From positions 40,501 through 104,500 of the forward strand of contig NZ_JAURVJ010000044.1 in the NCBI RefSeq assembly GCF_030655615.1: a DNA stretch of 64,000 nucleotides, in the 5' to 3' direction. Both the position numbers and the translations under genes were made by a program. Under the pieces are notes generated by a model. It did no database searches and was not told where the DNA came from. It worked only from the letters and a program-made list of their open reading frames with translations. This DNA comes from Nocardioides sp. GTDB taxonomy: Bacteria > Actinomycetota > Actinomycetes > Propionibacteriales > Nocardioidaceae. Below, in pieces: positions 50,546-59,959 of this stretch; the first letter of the stretch is position 1; each line of letters opens with the position of its first letter.

Positions 50546-53203
50546 ATGAGCAAGCGCGGCGGCCACCCCCCTGACCAGCCTGCGGGTCGCCGCAAAGACA
50601 GCCCGCCGCCCGGTTGGACCGCCGAGCACATCGCCGCCTACGACGCCCACATGAGGAGCGCACACAAGAGCGGCTCGACCCCCAGGAAAGACACCCTCAG
50701 CGACGACGGCAGCGCTCGTTCCCGGCCTTACCGGGTGCGGTGGAAGGGCAACGACATCGTGCTCCCCCCAGCCGGAAACGGCGAAGCTGACGCAGTCGGT
50801 TTCACCACCTGGGACGACTCACACCAACAGCTCGAAGCGTTCACCCGCAACATCGTCAGCACCCGAAGCAGACGACGGACCACAACACCCGTGGCTCTCC
50901 TGCACCGGGTTGACAACACATACAACCGTCGCGCTGTTTCGGTTGCAGCACCTGCCGTGGGCGCCCGCGCCACCGCACGCACGCCGCAGAAGCGGGCGTC
51001 AGACACCGCGCCCACCCAGCGGGACAGGCTGCGCGACATCAAGCGACGGCACCTGGGGTACCTCTCAGATTCGTTCCTACGGCGGGTGGGTGTCGAGTCG
51101 CTGCCAGCCTTGGCGAAGCTGGCCGAATCCCGAGGCGGCGAAGTCCGGTGCACCGGCATCGTCCTCGGCGAAGGCGACATGATGCTCGACCTCCCCCTGG
51201 AACGGATCATGGCAACCGCCATCGACGGGTTCCTTGCCGAGCACGGGGTCGACGCCTGGCAACGAGCACGCACTCACACCGCTCGATCCCCCGAAACCGT
51301 CCAAGCGCTCCTACGGATCCGCAGCTTCGCTGGAGACACCGCGAAGATCGACCGCATCTCCCTGGCCACGGTTGTTGATGAGTACGGCCACCGAACCGTC
51401 CGGGTCACCGATGCCGAGACCTCTCACCGCGTCGGCGCAATCGTCGACGGGCACCTTGTCCTCACTGACGAACGCAACCGGTCGCAGGTGATGGTCTTGC
51501 TCGGACGCATCGACCGGTCACTCCCCCAGTCCCTGCATCCCACCAATGTGTCACCGGATCCGGCGGCCCCAGGCGCAGCCGACGGGGTGTCTGACCTCGT
51601 CCCGAACCTTCATGCTCGCTTCGAGCCGGGAGGCGTAAGCATCGAGACCCGCGAGACCAACGGGACATCAGCGATGCCGATCGCTGTGTACAACACCGGC
51701 ACGAAACGTCTCTGGATCGAGGACGATCGACTCGCTGCAGCGGTCACCACCTACGCGGCCCGCGTCGGGCTCCCAGTCAGCGCCGTCAGCATCCCCGAGA
51801 AGCCGTGGCACCTCACACGTGAAGTCCCACGCCACATGCTGCGCGACCCTCACGCCGCACCGCGTGCTGCCCGGGACCCGGCCGTCCATCTGCGCGCCAG
51901 CGTCCGGAACCTCGTAACCGACGACATCCTCGGCCCCGTCACATGGCACAAGCACCCAGCCGCTCTACCGCGCGACACCGAACCAGACGAACAGTTCTGG
52001 TTCCTTGAACGTCACGTCCGCGAACGCACCACGCTCTTCCCGGACGCCAAGCTCACCTCCCGGACGACCCTCTGCCGCCTGTGCGGTCAAACAGCCCCCG
52101 AGTTCACCACCCCGATCACGACCGAAAGGGTCGCCTACTGCCACGACTGCCTGGTCGCGGCCTCCGAAGGCAAACCCGCCCTCGCCCATCGCCGACGAAC
52201 CGCGCAAGCCGTCCGCGAACTCGCCGCAGCCGAGTTCGACAACATCCCCATGCTCGAAGAGCAACTTGCAGCACTTCACATCGACCCAGACAACCCGGTA
52301 CCAGCCACCCGGATCGACCGACTGCTCCTGCTGCGGTTCGCGGTCGCGCGAGGCAAGTTTCCCTGGACCCTCGTACTCGAGGAGTCCGGTATCGCACCCG
52401 AAGGCCTACGAACCAGCAGAGGCACACTCGTGCGTGCCCGCGACGGCCACCTGTGCTTGTCGCTACGCGAACGAGCCGTCTGCGACTTCCTGCACCAACA
52501 CGGCATCAAACACGACCGCGAACCCCTCTATCCCACCGATGAGGTCCTGAACCCTAGAGGCCGACGACGGGCCGACTGGATCCTCACCGACGGCACCCTC
52601 GTCGAGCTGTGGGGCATGCCAAACGACCCCGTCTACGCCGCCAAGATGGTCGAGAAGCGACAGCTCGCTCAGCGTCACAACCTGCGGCTCATCGAGCTGA
52701 CCGACACCGACCTACCGCACCTGCCACGGCTGTTCGCGCCATGGTTGAACGCCGCCGCCGCATCAGCCGACGGACGCACCGCCTGGACCTGGGCGCCCGC
52801 CCTCATCACCGCAACGCCGACCCGGACGACGACGGAAACGACCACCGGATCGGCCAACAGCCGTGCCGCCGCAGCCGACAACGGCTCCAACGTCAACGCC
52901 CGCAACGAGCGCACCGCCCGCGCTCAGCGAGCCCTCGAGCTGGCCAACGCCGGTCAGACACGAAGCCAGATCGCCGCCGAGTTCGGTGTCGGCATCAATT
53001 TGGTGAAGGAGTTGCTCCGTGACGCCAGGTTCTACGCCGAACCGGCCACCGACCCCGAACGCCACAGCCTCGTGACCGCAGCAGCAGCAGCACGTCGGGC
53101 CGGTCGGACCCGGACGGCCTTCGCCTCCGAACTGGGACTGAGCGAGAAGAAGGCTAAAGAGGTCTGGCGCGACGCAGCGGTGATCACCACGACCGACCAA
53201 TGA
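50546..53203 (+). CDS. Large zinc/nuclease/HTH protein
   Basis: 885 aa, no known full-length family. In order: a basic low-complexity N-terminus (~1-160); a wide unrecognised region (~160-500); a zinc-finger-like CRLCG ... CHDC pair (~510-535); a nuclease-like region (~630-700) with LCLSLRERAVCDFLHQHGI, RADWILTDGTLVELWG and KMVEKRQLAQRH, which fits a PD-(D/E)XK or Vsr/homing-type core; and two C-terminal HTH repeats (ARAQRALELANAGQTRSQIA and TAAAAARRAGRTRTAFASEL). It may cut at a site it recognises through the HTHs. It ends 109 bp before tRNA-Val. Confidence 0.6.
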   Translation: MSKRGGHPPDQPAGRRKDSPPPGWTAEHIAAYDAHMRSAHKSGSTPRKDTLSDDGSARSRPYRVRWKGNDIVLPPAGNGEADAVGFTTWDDSHQQLEAFTRNIVSTRSRRRTTTPVALLHRVDNTYNRRAVSVAAPAVGARATARTPQKRASDTAPTQRDRLRDIKRRHLGYLSDSFLRRVGVESLPALAKLAESRGGEVRCTGIVLGEGDMMLDLPLERIMATAIDGFLAEHGVDAWQRARTHTARSPETVQALLRIRSFAGDTAKIDRISLATVVDEYGHRTVRVTDAETSHRVGAIVDGHLVLTDERNRSQVMVLLGRIDRSLPQSLHPTNVSPDPAAPGAADGVSDLVPNLHARFEPGGVSIETRETNGTSAMPIAVYNTGTKRLWIEDDRLAAAVTTYAARVGLPVSAVSIPEKPWHLTREVPRHMLRDPHAAPRAARDPAVHLRASVRNLVTDDILGPVTWHKHPAALPRDTEPDEQFWFLERHVRERTTLFPDAKLTSRTTLCRLCGQTAPEFTTPITTERVAYCHDCLVAASEGKPALAHRRRTAQAVRELAAAEFDNIPMLEEQLAALHIDPDNPVPATRIDRLLLLRFAVARGKFPWTLVLEESGIAPEGLRTSRGTLVRARDGHLCLSLRERAVCDFLHQHGIKHDREPLYPTDEVLNPRGRRRADWILTDGTLVELWGMPNDPVYAAKMVEKRQLAQRHNLRLIELTDTDLPHLPRLFAPWLNAAAASADGRTAWTWAPALITATPTRTTTETTTGSANSRAAAADNGSNVNARNERTARAQRALELANAGQTRSQIAAEFGVGINLVKELLRDARFYAEPATDPERHSLVTAAAAARRAGRTRTAFASELGLSEKKAKEVWRDAAVITTTDQ

Positions 53204-53311
53204 TGGATGGAACCCGCCGTTGCCTTCGCTGTAGTGAGTCGTCTTGAGCAGCCGTCGTGGTGCCGAAGTGGGACATCACGCGTCGATGGGTTATCGTCGA
53301 CTTTCGCACAG

Positions 53312-53383
53312 GGGCGATTGGCGCAGTGGTAGCGCGCTTCGTTCACACCGAAGAGGCCACTGGTTCGAACCCAGTATCGCCCA
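53312..53383 (+). tRNA. tRNA-Val (CAC)
   Basis: 72 nt. Acceptor GGGCGAT/ATCGCCC pairs perfectly; D-arm, anticodon stem CTTCG/CGAAG around loop TTCACAC (anticodon CAC) and T-arm ACTGGTTCGAACCCAGT are standard; discriminator A, CCA not encoded in full. Its 3' half is the probable attachment site for the integrase that follows. Confidence 0.95.
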
Positions 53384-53398
53384 CCCCGCATGCAGTCA

Positions 53399-53425
53399 GA
53401 GGCACCTTCCGACGGAAGGTGCCTC
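53399..53425 (+). terminator. Rho-independent terminator after tRNA-Val
   Basis: Perfect 12-bp stem GAGGCACCTTCC/GGAAGGTGCCTC with a GAC loop, followed within five bases by TTTT. It begins 15 bases after the tRNA. Confidence 0.85.
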
Positions 53426-53452
53426 CTGCGTTTTGGTCGGGGCGCCGCTTCA

Positions 53453-54406
53453 TCACTTCGGCGGCCGGTAATCCTCGGGCTGATGACGTGGAAGGACGGC
53501 CCCGTTCTCTTCAGTGAAAAGGTGCCCGTACCGGCCGAGAGTGAAGACGGGGGTCGTATGACCTGCCCACCTCTGGATGCGCTGCAGATCGAGCCCCTGG
53601 GCTATCCAGAACGAAATCGCGGTGTGGCGTAGGTCGTGGATGCGTAGTTCGGGCCGTCCGATCGCGAGACGCGCTTTCGCGAACTGGCGTGCCCGGAACA
53701 CGTTGGAGCGAACCTGTCCTCCGTCTCTGCCAGTGAACAGGTACTCACCGGGGTACATGCCCACGTGTTTTGCGAGCTGCTCGGCCACGAAACTCGGCAG
53801 CGGCACCGTGCGCCGACTCGCCTCGGTCGTGGGCGCGGAAGTGAGCAGTTTCCCCTGCACCTCGCCGGTTGATTTGGTGACTGTGACGCTTCGAACGCGG
53901 ACGTCGGACGGCAGGAGCGCAGCAGCCTCTCCGATGCGAAGACCGCCGTAGGCAAGTAGCTGAATCAGCGCGGTGTATCGATCGCCGATTGCCTCCGCCA
54001 GCGCCTGCACCTCTTCAGGCGTCAGTAGAAGCATGTCCTGGCGCTTGACGCTGGGTAGTTCGATGCCTCGGCAGGGGTTGGAGCGCAGGTGACCGGCCTG
54101 TTTGGCAGCGGTCAGGCACTTGTCCAGCTCCTGGTAGACCTCCCGCACGGTCGTGGGCGCCAACGTGCGGTCGCTCCCATCCTTGGCTGGCTTCGAAGTC
54201 GGTTTCCGGATCAGGTAGTTGATGAACGACTGCACTAGTGGCGTAGTGATGTCGTCCAGGCGCAGGTGCCCGAACGCGGGTTTGATGTGGTTGACGTAGA
54301 GCGACAGGTTGCGCACGCTCGTGGCTGGTCGAAGTCCTTGTCGGCTCGGATACCACTGTTGAGCCCAGTCTTCGACTGTGATCGGCCTGCGACCCGGCTC
54401 GGTCAT
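53453..54406 (-). CDS. Tyrosine recombinase (integrase) at tRNA-Val
   Basis: 317 aa; ATG 54406 has AGGAGGT seven bases upstream (the frame runs 12 codons further). Core-binding domain ~10-110 and catalytic domain with YGGLRIGEAAALLPSDV (Arg), IHDLRHTAISF (His-x-x-Arg), RWAGHTTPVFTLGRYGHLF (Gly-His, Tyr). Its stop lies 28 bp from the tRNA terminator, so integration has very likely occurred at the tRNA 3' end and the element extends to the right, past the window end. It is not closely similar to the integrase at 41 kb. Confidence 0.93.
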   Translation of the reverse strand: MTEPGRRPITVEDWAQQWYPSRQGLRPATSVRNLSLYVNHIKPAFGHLRLDDITTPLVQSFINYLIRKPTSKPAKDGSDRTLAPTTVREVYQELDKCLTAAKQAGHLRSNPCRGIELPSVKRQDMLLLTPEEVQALAEAIGDRYTALIQLLAYGGLRIGEAAALLPSDVRVRSVTVTKSTGEVQGKLLTSAPTTEASRRTVPLPSFVAEQLAKHVGMYPGEYLFTGRDGGQVRSNVFRARQFAKARLAIGRPELRIHDLRHTAISFWIAQGLDLQRIQRWAGHTTPVFTLGRYGHLFTEENGAVLPRHQPEDYRPPK

Positions 54407-54677
54407 CGTCGCCACCTCCTGGTCAAAGTCCGCTTCCCGCACACCGCCGAGTCAGCAGACTCGAATGGTCTAATTGCCGCCAATTGCATCGGCCGACCTT
54501 GTCGATGCGGTCAGCTGGCCGCGCTTTCCGTCATGGGACGGACGGTAGCGCCTGCTCAGCCGCGCCCACCCGTGGTCGTCGGCCATGCCGCCGCTTCCTT
54601 CAGGGCAGAACTGGAGCGCTGTAGTCGCCCGCCAGGGCCTTCTCTGTTCGACCGGGCCGCTTCCACCAAGGGGGCGG

Positions 54678-56309
54678 CTAGCCGCTCAGTCGAACCTGTA
54701 GACGCAAGAGGTTGGCGGGGCGGTACGCGTCATTGCCGCGAGCTTCAGCGATCAAGCGATCGCTTCGGCTGCCAAGCCAGAGACCGACGAGAAGGTCGCA
54801 CAGAAGGTCCTCGAGCGGAACGGACGCGGATGCAACCTGCTCAAGGCGAACCGTGAAAGTCCCCTTCTTCTTGTCTGGGTCCGTGGAACGCAGGACGCCC
54901 AGAAGGAACGATGCAGGCACGCACACCACACGGCTACCGGCGAGCTCGCTGAGCAGCCAGTAGGTGGCTGTCTCGTCATGGTCGATGAGGTCGATGAGCT
55001 GCTGGATTCCGATCGACCACCTCGGTGGAGCGGCCCCGGAAGTCCGTTTGATCTGAATCAGATGTGCCTTCTCCAGCTTCAACGCGTTCGGGACGTCAAC
55101 CTCAACCACGAGACCGAGGTCGGCGCCGTTGACTCGTTCGTCCTTCCGGCGCGTCAATTGGGCGTCCAAGCGCACCGTGGAAGCTGCCATGGTTCCGTTG
55201 AGGTCGTTCAACTGCATCGCGAGCTGTTCGAGCAGGGCACCGGTCATGTGCTCCTCCTGCGTATGTCCATCCCAGCTCCAGCTCTCAGCTGCCGCGTTGA
55301 TGCGGTGGTGGATGAGGTTCTCGAGTTCTGCGGAGTCGAGCCATGTACCGGACGGCGCCCGCATTGACTGCGGCCGTCCGAAGTGACGACGGTTGTGAAG
55401 CCACGATGAAGCGGACTGGAGTCGACTTTCCGGTCCGTCGTCCAGGTCGGCGACGATCCCGCTGGCGAGTCGGGCGATTCGTCCGGCCCCGTGTTCAGCG
55501 ATGGTTCGGACCGCATCGGCGACTGGGCCGGGCCCGTCTGAGGCGGCCACTGCTACGAGCGTGTTGGCCGAGTGCGAGTTCCAGGCGAGGAGCCAACCTG
55601 TCATCGCCGCCAGGTCACCCAGCTTGTCCTCTTCGAGGTAAAGGTCGACCTGTCGCTCCCAGTGGCGGACCTCGCTGGCGCGAAGTTTGGTGGTGATGTA
55701 ACTGCGGTCGGAGATCCGGTCAACGATCGCCAACTTCGCGGGAAGGTCAATCTCAGGGCTGTCATCGTCGAGGCCGATCCACGCCAGTCGGAGCTCACGC
55801 TCGACGCGCTGGTGCGTTAGACGCGGATCTGTCCGCTGATCGGCGCACGCCGCCGCGACTCTGACCCCCGCCGCTCCGCGTAGTTCCGACGGAAGCGAGG
55901 TCTTCGTGGCTTCGCGCCACGTTGTCACCGCGTTGTACCAGACCGCGACGAGGTCGCTGCCGCTGAAGGTGCCCCCATCCGAATGCGAGCCATCGACGCA
56001 TTCGTCCATGAGGAGGTCCGCCATGGCCTGGGGCTGATGTGCCGACATTCCTGCCAGGAACAATTGGAGGTCCCTGGACCGCATGTGCGGACGGTCGGAG
56101 ATGGCGTCTGAAAGACCCTCCCGAGACACACAGCCCACCGAACCGGCATCGAGGAACGACGGAACACTGAACCAGACCGCGTCATGCGGGGTTAGGGGGT
56201 TATCAAGATGTTCTCTCGACCGATGTTCGAGTTCGGGGCCAGCCGCGTCGGTTACCAGCTCGAGCGCCCTCAGGTAGTGGTCATGAAGGTCCGGAAGCAT
56301 GTCGAGCAT
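54678..56309 (-). CDS. Hypothetical nuclease-like protein
   Basis: 543 aa. Residues ~395-425 read NGADLGLVVEVDVPNALKLE and then HLIQIKRTSG. The GAD ... Q-x-K pattern resembles the PD-(D/E)XK core of DNA-targeting nucleases in which Glu is replaced by Gln. The N-terminal 380 residues are helical repeats without a recognised family. The gene is divergent from the repeat-GIY-YIG gene at 56406 and is cargo of the tRNA-Val element. Defence role inferred from context. Confidence 0.55.
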   Translation of the reverse strand: MLDMLPDLHDHYLRALELVTDAAGPELEHRSREHLDNPLTPHDAVWFSVPSFLDAGSVGCVSREGLSDAISDRPHMRSRDLQLFLAGMSAHQPQAMADLLMDECVDGSHSDGGTFSGSDLVAVWYNAVTTWREATKTSLPSELRGAAGVRVAAACADQRTDPRLTHQRVERELRLAWIGLDDDSPEIDLPAKLAIVDRISDRSYITTKLRASEVRHWERQVDLYLEEDKLGDLAAMTGWLLAWNSHSANTLVAVAASDGPGPVADAVRTIAEHGAGRIARLASGIVADLDDGPESRLQSASSWLHNRRHFGRPQSMRAPSGTWLDSAELENLIHHRINAAAESWSWDGHTQEEHMTGALLEQLAMQLNDLNGTMAASTVRLDAQLTRRKDERVNGADLGLVVEVDVPNALKLEKAHLIQIKRTSGAAPPRWSIGIQQLIDLIDHDETATYWLLSELAGSRVVCVPASFLLGVLRSTDPDKKKGTFTVRLEQVASASVPLEDLLCDLLVGLWLGSRSDRLIAEARGNDAYRPANLLRLQVRLSG

Positions 56310-56405
56310 CTACCTAGTGTCGAGCCAGCAACTATCTCGATCAGGCAGATGTGGGCGTGTCTTGCCTCTGTCCCCCGGTCGCGATTCGCGGCCTAGGCTT
56401 GGCCC

Positions 56406-58364
56406 GTGGGTAGGCGGCTGAGCGACGAGGTTGCGCTCAAGTTGCTGCACGGGTTCGGCTTCTCCACCGAGGTGCCATACCCCGGAGCGAGCACGCCTTG
56501 GCCGTGTGTTCACGACAAGTGCGGGCGGCCAGCATCGCCGACGTTGTCTAACCTGCGAGCCGGGAACGGCGGTTGCGTCTCGTGCGGCATCGCAGCGCGC
56601 GCCCTGAAGCACCGGATCCCCGACGAGGTCGCCGAAGCCGAGCTGGAAGCAGCGGGCTTCGTCCCGCTTGAGAAGTACCCGGGAGCGGGACTCGCGTGGA
56701 GGGCCAAACACGTGGCGTGCGGGGAGGAGCGTCGACCTATCCTGACTGCGTTGCGCAGCGGCCAGTCGGGTTGTGGGCCGTGCGCCGCGAAGGCTGCTGC
56801 GGCAGCTCGTGTGACGACTGCTGCGCCTGCGGCGGTGGCGGAGATGGAAGCAGCGGGCCTGGAACCCGTAGAGCCCTACCCCGGTGTCGATGAGCGGTGG
56901 CTCGTGCGGCGGGTCGCCTGTGATCACGTCGGGGAGACGACGTTGACGTTCGTGCGGGCTGGGGCGATCGGCTGCGTGACCTGTGCGAACCGGTCTCGGG
57001 GCCCGTGGGGCGATGCGGAGGTGGCTGTCGCTGACATGAGGGCTGCTGACTTGGAGCCGTTGCTCGCCTATCCGGGTACCAATAGGCCCTGGCTCAGCCG
57101 ACACCGTTGCGGGGAGGTCGTTTCGCCGACGCTCTCGAATGTGCGAGCGGGCCACAGTGGCTGCAACCGGTGCACACGGACCGCTGTCGGGGAGCAGCGC
57201 AGGGTTCCGCACGTGGTCGCTGTCGCGGAGATTCTTGCCGCCGGGCATGAGCCGCAGGGTCCCTATCCGGGATTGGCGGACGTGGCGTGGCCCAGCGTCC
57301 ACCTCGCGTGCGGTGAGCCCTCTCAACCGACATTGTCGCGAATTCGGGCTGGCCAGATGTGCTGCGCTACTTGCGGACGAGCCCAGGGCGCGGCGAACCG
57401 TCGCCGCGACAGCGATGACGCGGTCGCGGTGATGCTCGCGGCGGGGTTCCGTCCCACAACCGAGTACCTCGGCGCGCTTCATCCTTGGCCGTCCATCCAT
57501 GTGGCCTGTGGCCGGTTGGTGGAACCGGCCTTGGCGAGTATCGAAGCGGGCGGAGGTTGTCGCCTGTGCGGGCTTGAGCGAACCGCGGCCGCGCAGACAA
57601 TCCCTGCGGAGGTCGCGGTGGAGCAGCTGCGCGGTTTCGGGTACGAGCCGCAGGAGCCCTATCCGGGGAGCAGCCAGGGATGGCGCAGCATCCACCTGGA
57701 ATGTGAAGAGGTGCGATGGCCCCGGCTGGCCGTGTTGAAGGCGGGCCTGCAAGGGGCGTGCACGTCGTGCGGCAATCGCCGACGCACCGAGGTCGAGCGC
57801 GCCAGGGTCGTCGCGCGGTACACCGCACAGTTGCGGGTGCTTGGATACGAGCCAGCAGGACCGTACGTAAACGCTGTGACCCCATGGCCGGTGCGGCATC
57901 TGGAGTGCACACAGATCTCGCCGGTTCGTGCTGCGGAACTGCACATGACATCGGTGTTGTGCCGTGCTTGTCGCACTACCGGCTTCGGATACGCCGACGC
58001 GGCGGTGCTGTACCTGATCACCGACGGTACGGCCCACAAGGTGGGCATTACGGGAGTGCATTCGCAGCGGATTCGCCGTCACGTCGCCCATGGTTGGCAG
58101 GTCATCAAGGTCTGGCAGTTCACCACCGGCGCCGAGGCTCGGATCGTTGAGCAGGCGGTGTTGACCCACCTGCGCAAAGAGCTTGGCCTGTCGGCCTACT
58201 ACGTCGCGGAGATGATGCCGCAAGGCGGCGCCACCGAGACAGTGGACGCCGAAGAGATCTCTTTGCCTCAGCTGTGGGGTCTCGTCGAGGACGTTCGTGA
58301 AGCGGTCGCGTCGGTGTTTGGCGATGACCGCGAGGGAGCGGCGCCCGTCCGTGTCACCTCCTGA
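56406..58364 (+). CDS. Eight zinc-binding repeats fused to GIY-YIG domain
   Basis: 652 aa from a GTG. Residues ~5-535 hold eight tandem units of ~62-68 aa with the shared pattern (E)xxxxGxxPxxPYPGxxxxWxxxHxxCGxxxxPxLxxxxxGxxGCxxC. Each has a lone Cys after His and a CxxC, a treble-clef-like zinc site. Units 1-7 keep the GC-x-x-C or close; unit 8 is the most divergent. From ~540 the GIY-YIG-like domain follows: AVLYLITDGTAHKVGITGVH with RIRRHVAHGW and later EARIVEQAVLTHLRKELG. The repeats probably give sequence-reading or nucleic-acid binding and the last domain cleavage. Confidence 0.8.
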   Translation: MGRRLSDEVALKLLHGFGFSTEVPYPGASTPWPCVHDKCGRPASPTLSNLRAGNGGCVSCGIAARALKHRIPDEVAEAELEAAGFVPLEKYPGAGLAWRAKHVACGEERRPILTALRSGQSGCGPCAAKAAAAARVTTAAPAAVAEMEAAGLEPVEPYPGVDERWLVRRVACDHVGETTLTFVRAGAIGCVTCANRSRGPWGDAEVAVADMRAADLEPLLAYPGTNRPWLSRHRCGEVVSPTLSNVRAGHSGCNRCTRTAVGEQRRVPHVVAVAEILAAGHEPQGPYPGLADVAWPSVHLACGEPSQPTLSRIRAGQMCCATCGRAQGAANRRRDSDDAVAVMLAAGFRPTTEYLGALHPWPSIHVACGRLVEPALASIEAGGGCRLCGLERTAAAQTIPAEVAVEQLRGFGYEPQEPYPGSSQGWRSIHLECEEVRWPRLAVLKAGLQGACTSCGNRRRTEVERARVVARYTAQLRVLGYEPAGPYVNAVTPWPVRHLECTQISPVRAAELHMTSVLCRACRTTGFGYADAAVLYLITDGTAHKVGITGVHSQRIRRHVAHGWQVIKVWQFTTGAEARIVEQAVLTHLRKELGLSAYYVAEMMPQGGATETVDAEEISLPQLWGLVEDVREAVASVFGDDREGAAPVRVTS

Positions 58365-58542
58365 CCGGCCGAACGACAGGAGCGGCCCACAAGGGGCGAT
58401 CTTCGTTCGCTTGCGGGCACTTCAATGTCTTGGACTTGGGCGCGCCGTCGGACGGCTCACTTGTAGGGCAGCCCGCGGCGCGGCGTCGCGGGCTCAGACA
58501 CCGTGCCACCTGCACTGCGTATAGAGAAGGCGCTCACCGTCG

Positions 58543-59451
58543 CTACGGCACCGGCATTGCGGCTCTATAGACGTAGGGCTCTGCGGCTGCGATGGCTTCG
58601 GCTGCCGTGTACTCGACGACCTCCGCAGTGCTTAGCGCTCGGGTTACGACAGCGAGGTACCACTCGGGCTCCTCGCGAGCAGCCCGCAGCTCATTCGCGG
58701 TCAGTAGCACAATCGGGCGGTCGCCACTGAGGCCTTTGACCTCTACCTTTGCGACGGTCCCGCTGATGGTGTGGGTGAAGGTGAGGTCCCATCCCACCTT
58801 CTGCGACCCAACGTCGTCGCACTTCCAATCCGCCCCGTAATAGTCAATGACGGCTTGGACGGCTGCCGCCTCGACGATGGCGTTCTGCTCGGGGTCGCCG
58901 TGTGCTGCGCCATCGTCGGAAATGGTGATCACTTCGTCCTGCTCGAGCCACTCGGGCCACTCGTCGAGCAGTTCTTCGATCCGCGCTAGTTGCTCCTTTG
59001 ACACCCATGACGGGTTCGAGCCTTGCGCCTGCACCTGCACTTCGAGGTCGTCGATGTCGGCTGCTCGGAGCTCGGCGTCGGACAGGGCACCTTCGAACAG
59101 GGGGATGTCCAGAGCGACGTCGTTCGTGACGGCCAGGCGGTCTTCTTCGTTGTGCCAGTAGGTGTCCTCGTCAGGCTCTAGGTCTTCGTGGACCGTGTCC
59201 CTGACGAAGTCAGTCACCCAACCCACGCCCCAGATTCCGCGAGTCATCAACTTGCTGTCGCCGGAGACCCACAGGATCACCTTGTCTTCGGGCTTCATCA
59301 TCCGGCTGCGGTAGTTGTCAGCGACGCTCCAGTTGGTTACCTCCTCGAGGTCGAGCTCCTTGATCGCTCGAGGAAGGTCGTACTTGGATTTTGGGTCGCA
59401 CTTGATCAACCAGGCGCCGAGGTTGCCTTCGTTGACCGTTCGTTCCGCCAT
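58543..59451 (-). CDS. EVE-DUF3883 two-domain protein
   Basis: 302 aa. The N-terminal ~95 residues match the EVE/YTH-like fold: WLIKCDPKSKYDLPRAIKEL, NWSVADNYRSRMMKPEDKVI then GIWGVGWVTD. EVE domains bind modified bases (often 5-methyl- or hydroxymethyl-cytosine). The C-terminal domain (~190-295) matches DUF3883, a PD-(D/E)XK-like domain, with GWDLTF and VEVKG as the acidic/Lys pair. Such fusions are predicted modification-dependent restriction enzymes. It is divergent from nothing obvious and lies within the tRNA-Val element. Confidence 0.75.
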   Translation of the reverse strand: MAERTVNEGNLGAWLIKCDPKSKYDLPRAIKELDLEEVTNWSVADNYRSRMMKPEDKVILWVSGDSKLMTRGIWGVGWVTDFVRDTVHEDLEPDEDTYWHNEEDRLAVTNDVALDIPLFEGALSDAELRAADIDDLEVQVQAQGSNPSWVSKEQLARIEELLDEWPEWLEQDEVITISDDGAAHGDPEQNAIVEAAAVQAVIDYYGADWKCDDVGSQKVGWDLTFTHTISGTVAKVEVKGLSGDRPIVLLTANELRAAREEPEWYLAVVTRALSTAEVVEYTAAEAIAAAEPYVYRAAMPVP

Positions 59452-59657
59452 GCGACGTTCATATCACCGCAACCTCACAACATGACGGCTCTAGGACGCT
59501 GGCTTCGAGGTTTGGCTGCTGCCTGGGTCAGCCCCCAGGTTCGCTAGGTGGCGCACACTCGCCCTCGGGCACGACTGTGTGTGTCAGTCGCGGGGCACCT
59601 TCCGTTGGCAGGGATAGACGGAGTCCCCCGCTGAGCGGGACCGACCGGCGCGCAGAC

Positions 59658-59921
59658 TCATGAGCGCCTCGTTTCTGCCGGTGTAAGCGGCGGCGCTCCC
59701 CTCTGTCGTCGCCTTATGCCAGCTTCGTCGAGCGCTCGTCGGACGGCAGTTTGGGTGCGTCCGGTGAGCTCAGCAAGCTCACGCAGCGATCGTCCGGCTG
59801 CGTACTCGGCCGCGACAAACGTTCGTAGCCTTTGCCGCTGCGCGGGCGTCTGGCCCCGTGATGTCGCGGAATTCGCGAACTCGGGAAGCGTCTCCAGCGC
59901 AGGTCGGGTCGGGTAGGCCAC
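59658..59921 (-). CDS. Helix-turn-helix protein
   Basis: 87 aa from a GTG. TAAQRLRTF-type basic lead then YAAGRSLRELAELTGRTQTA, VRRALDEAGI is an HTH of the kind used for DNA binding in short actinobacterial proteins. Basic tail RRRQRGAPPL. It could be a small transcriptional regulator. The region upstream contains the XRE remnant. Confidence 0.65.
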   Translation of the reverse strand: MAYPTRPALETLPEFANSATSRGQTPAQRQRLRTFVAAEYAAGRSLRELAELTGRTQTAVRRALDEAGIRRRQRGAPPLTPAETRRS

Positions 59922-59959
59922 GATTGATTGTCATCTAGGAAGGCTGGTCGATCCAGCCA

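Noticed and set aside
56310..58223. A 637-codon open frame on the minus strand
   Set aside because: It is the mirror of the repeat/GIY-YIG gene; its product is Arg/Pro/His-rich and low-complexity as expected for antisense reading of high-GC DNA, while the plus-strand frame has clear domain repeats.
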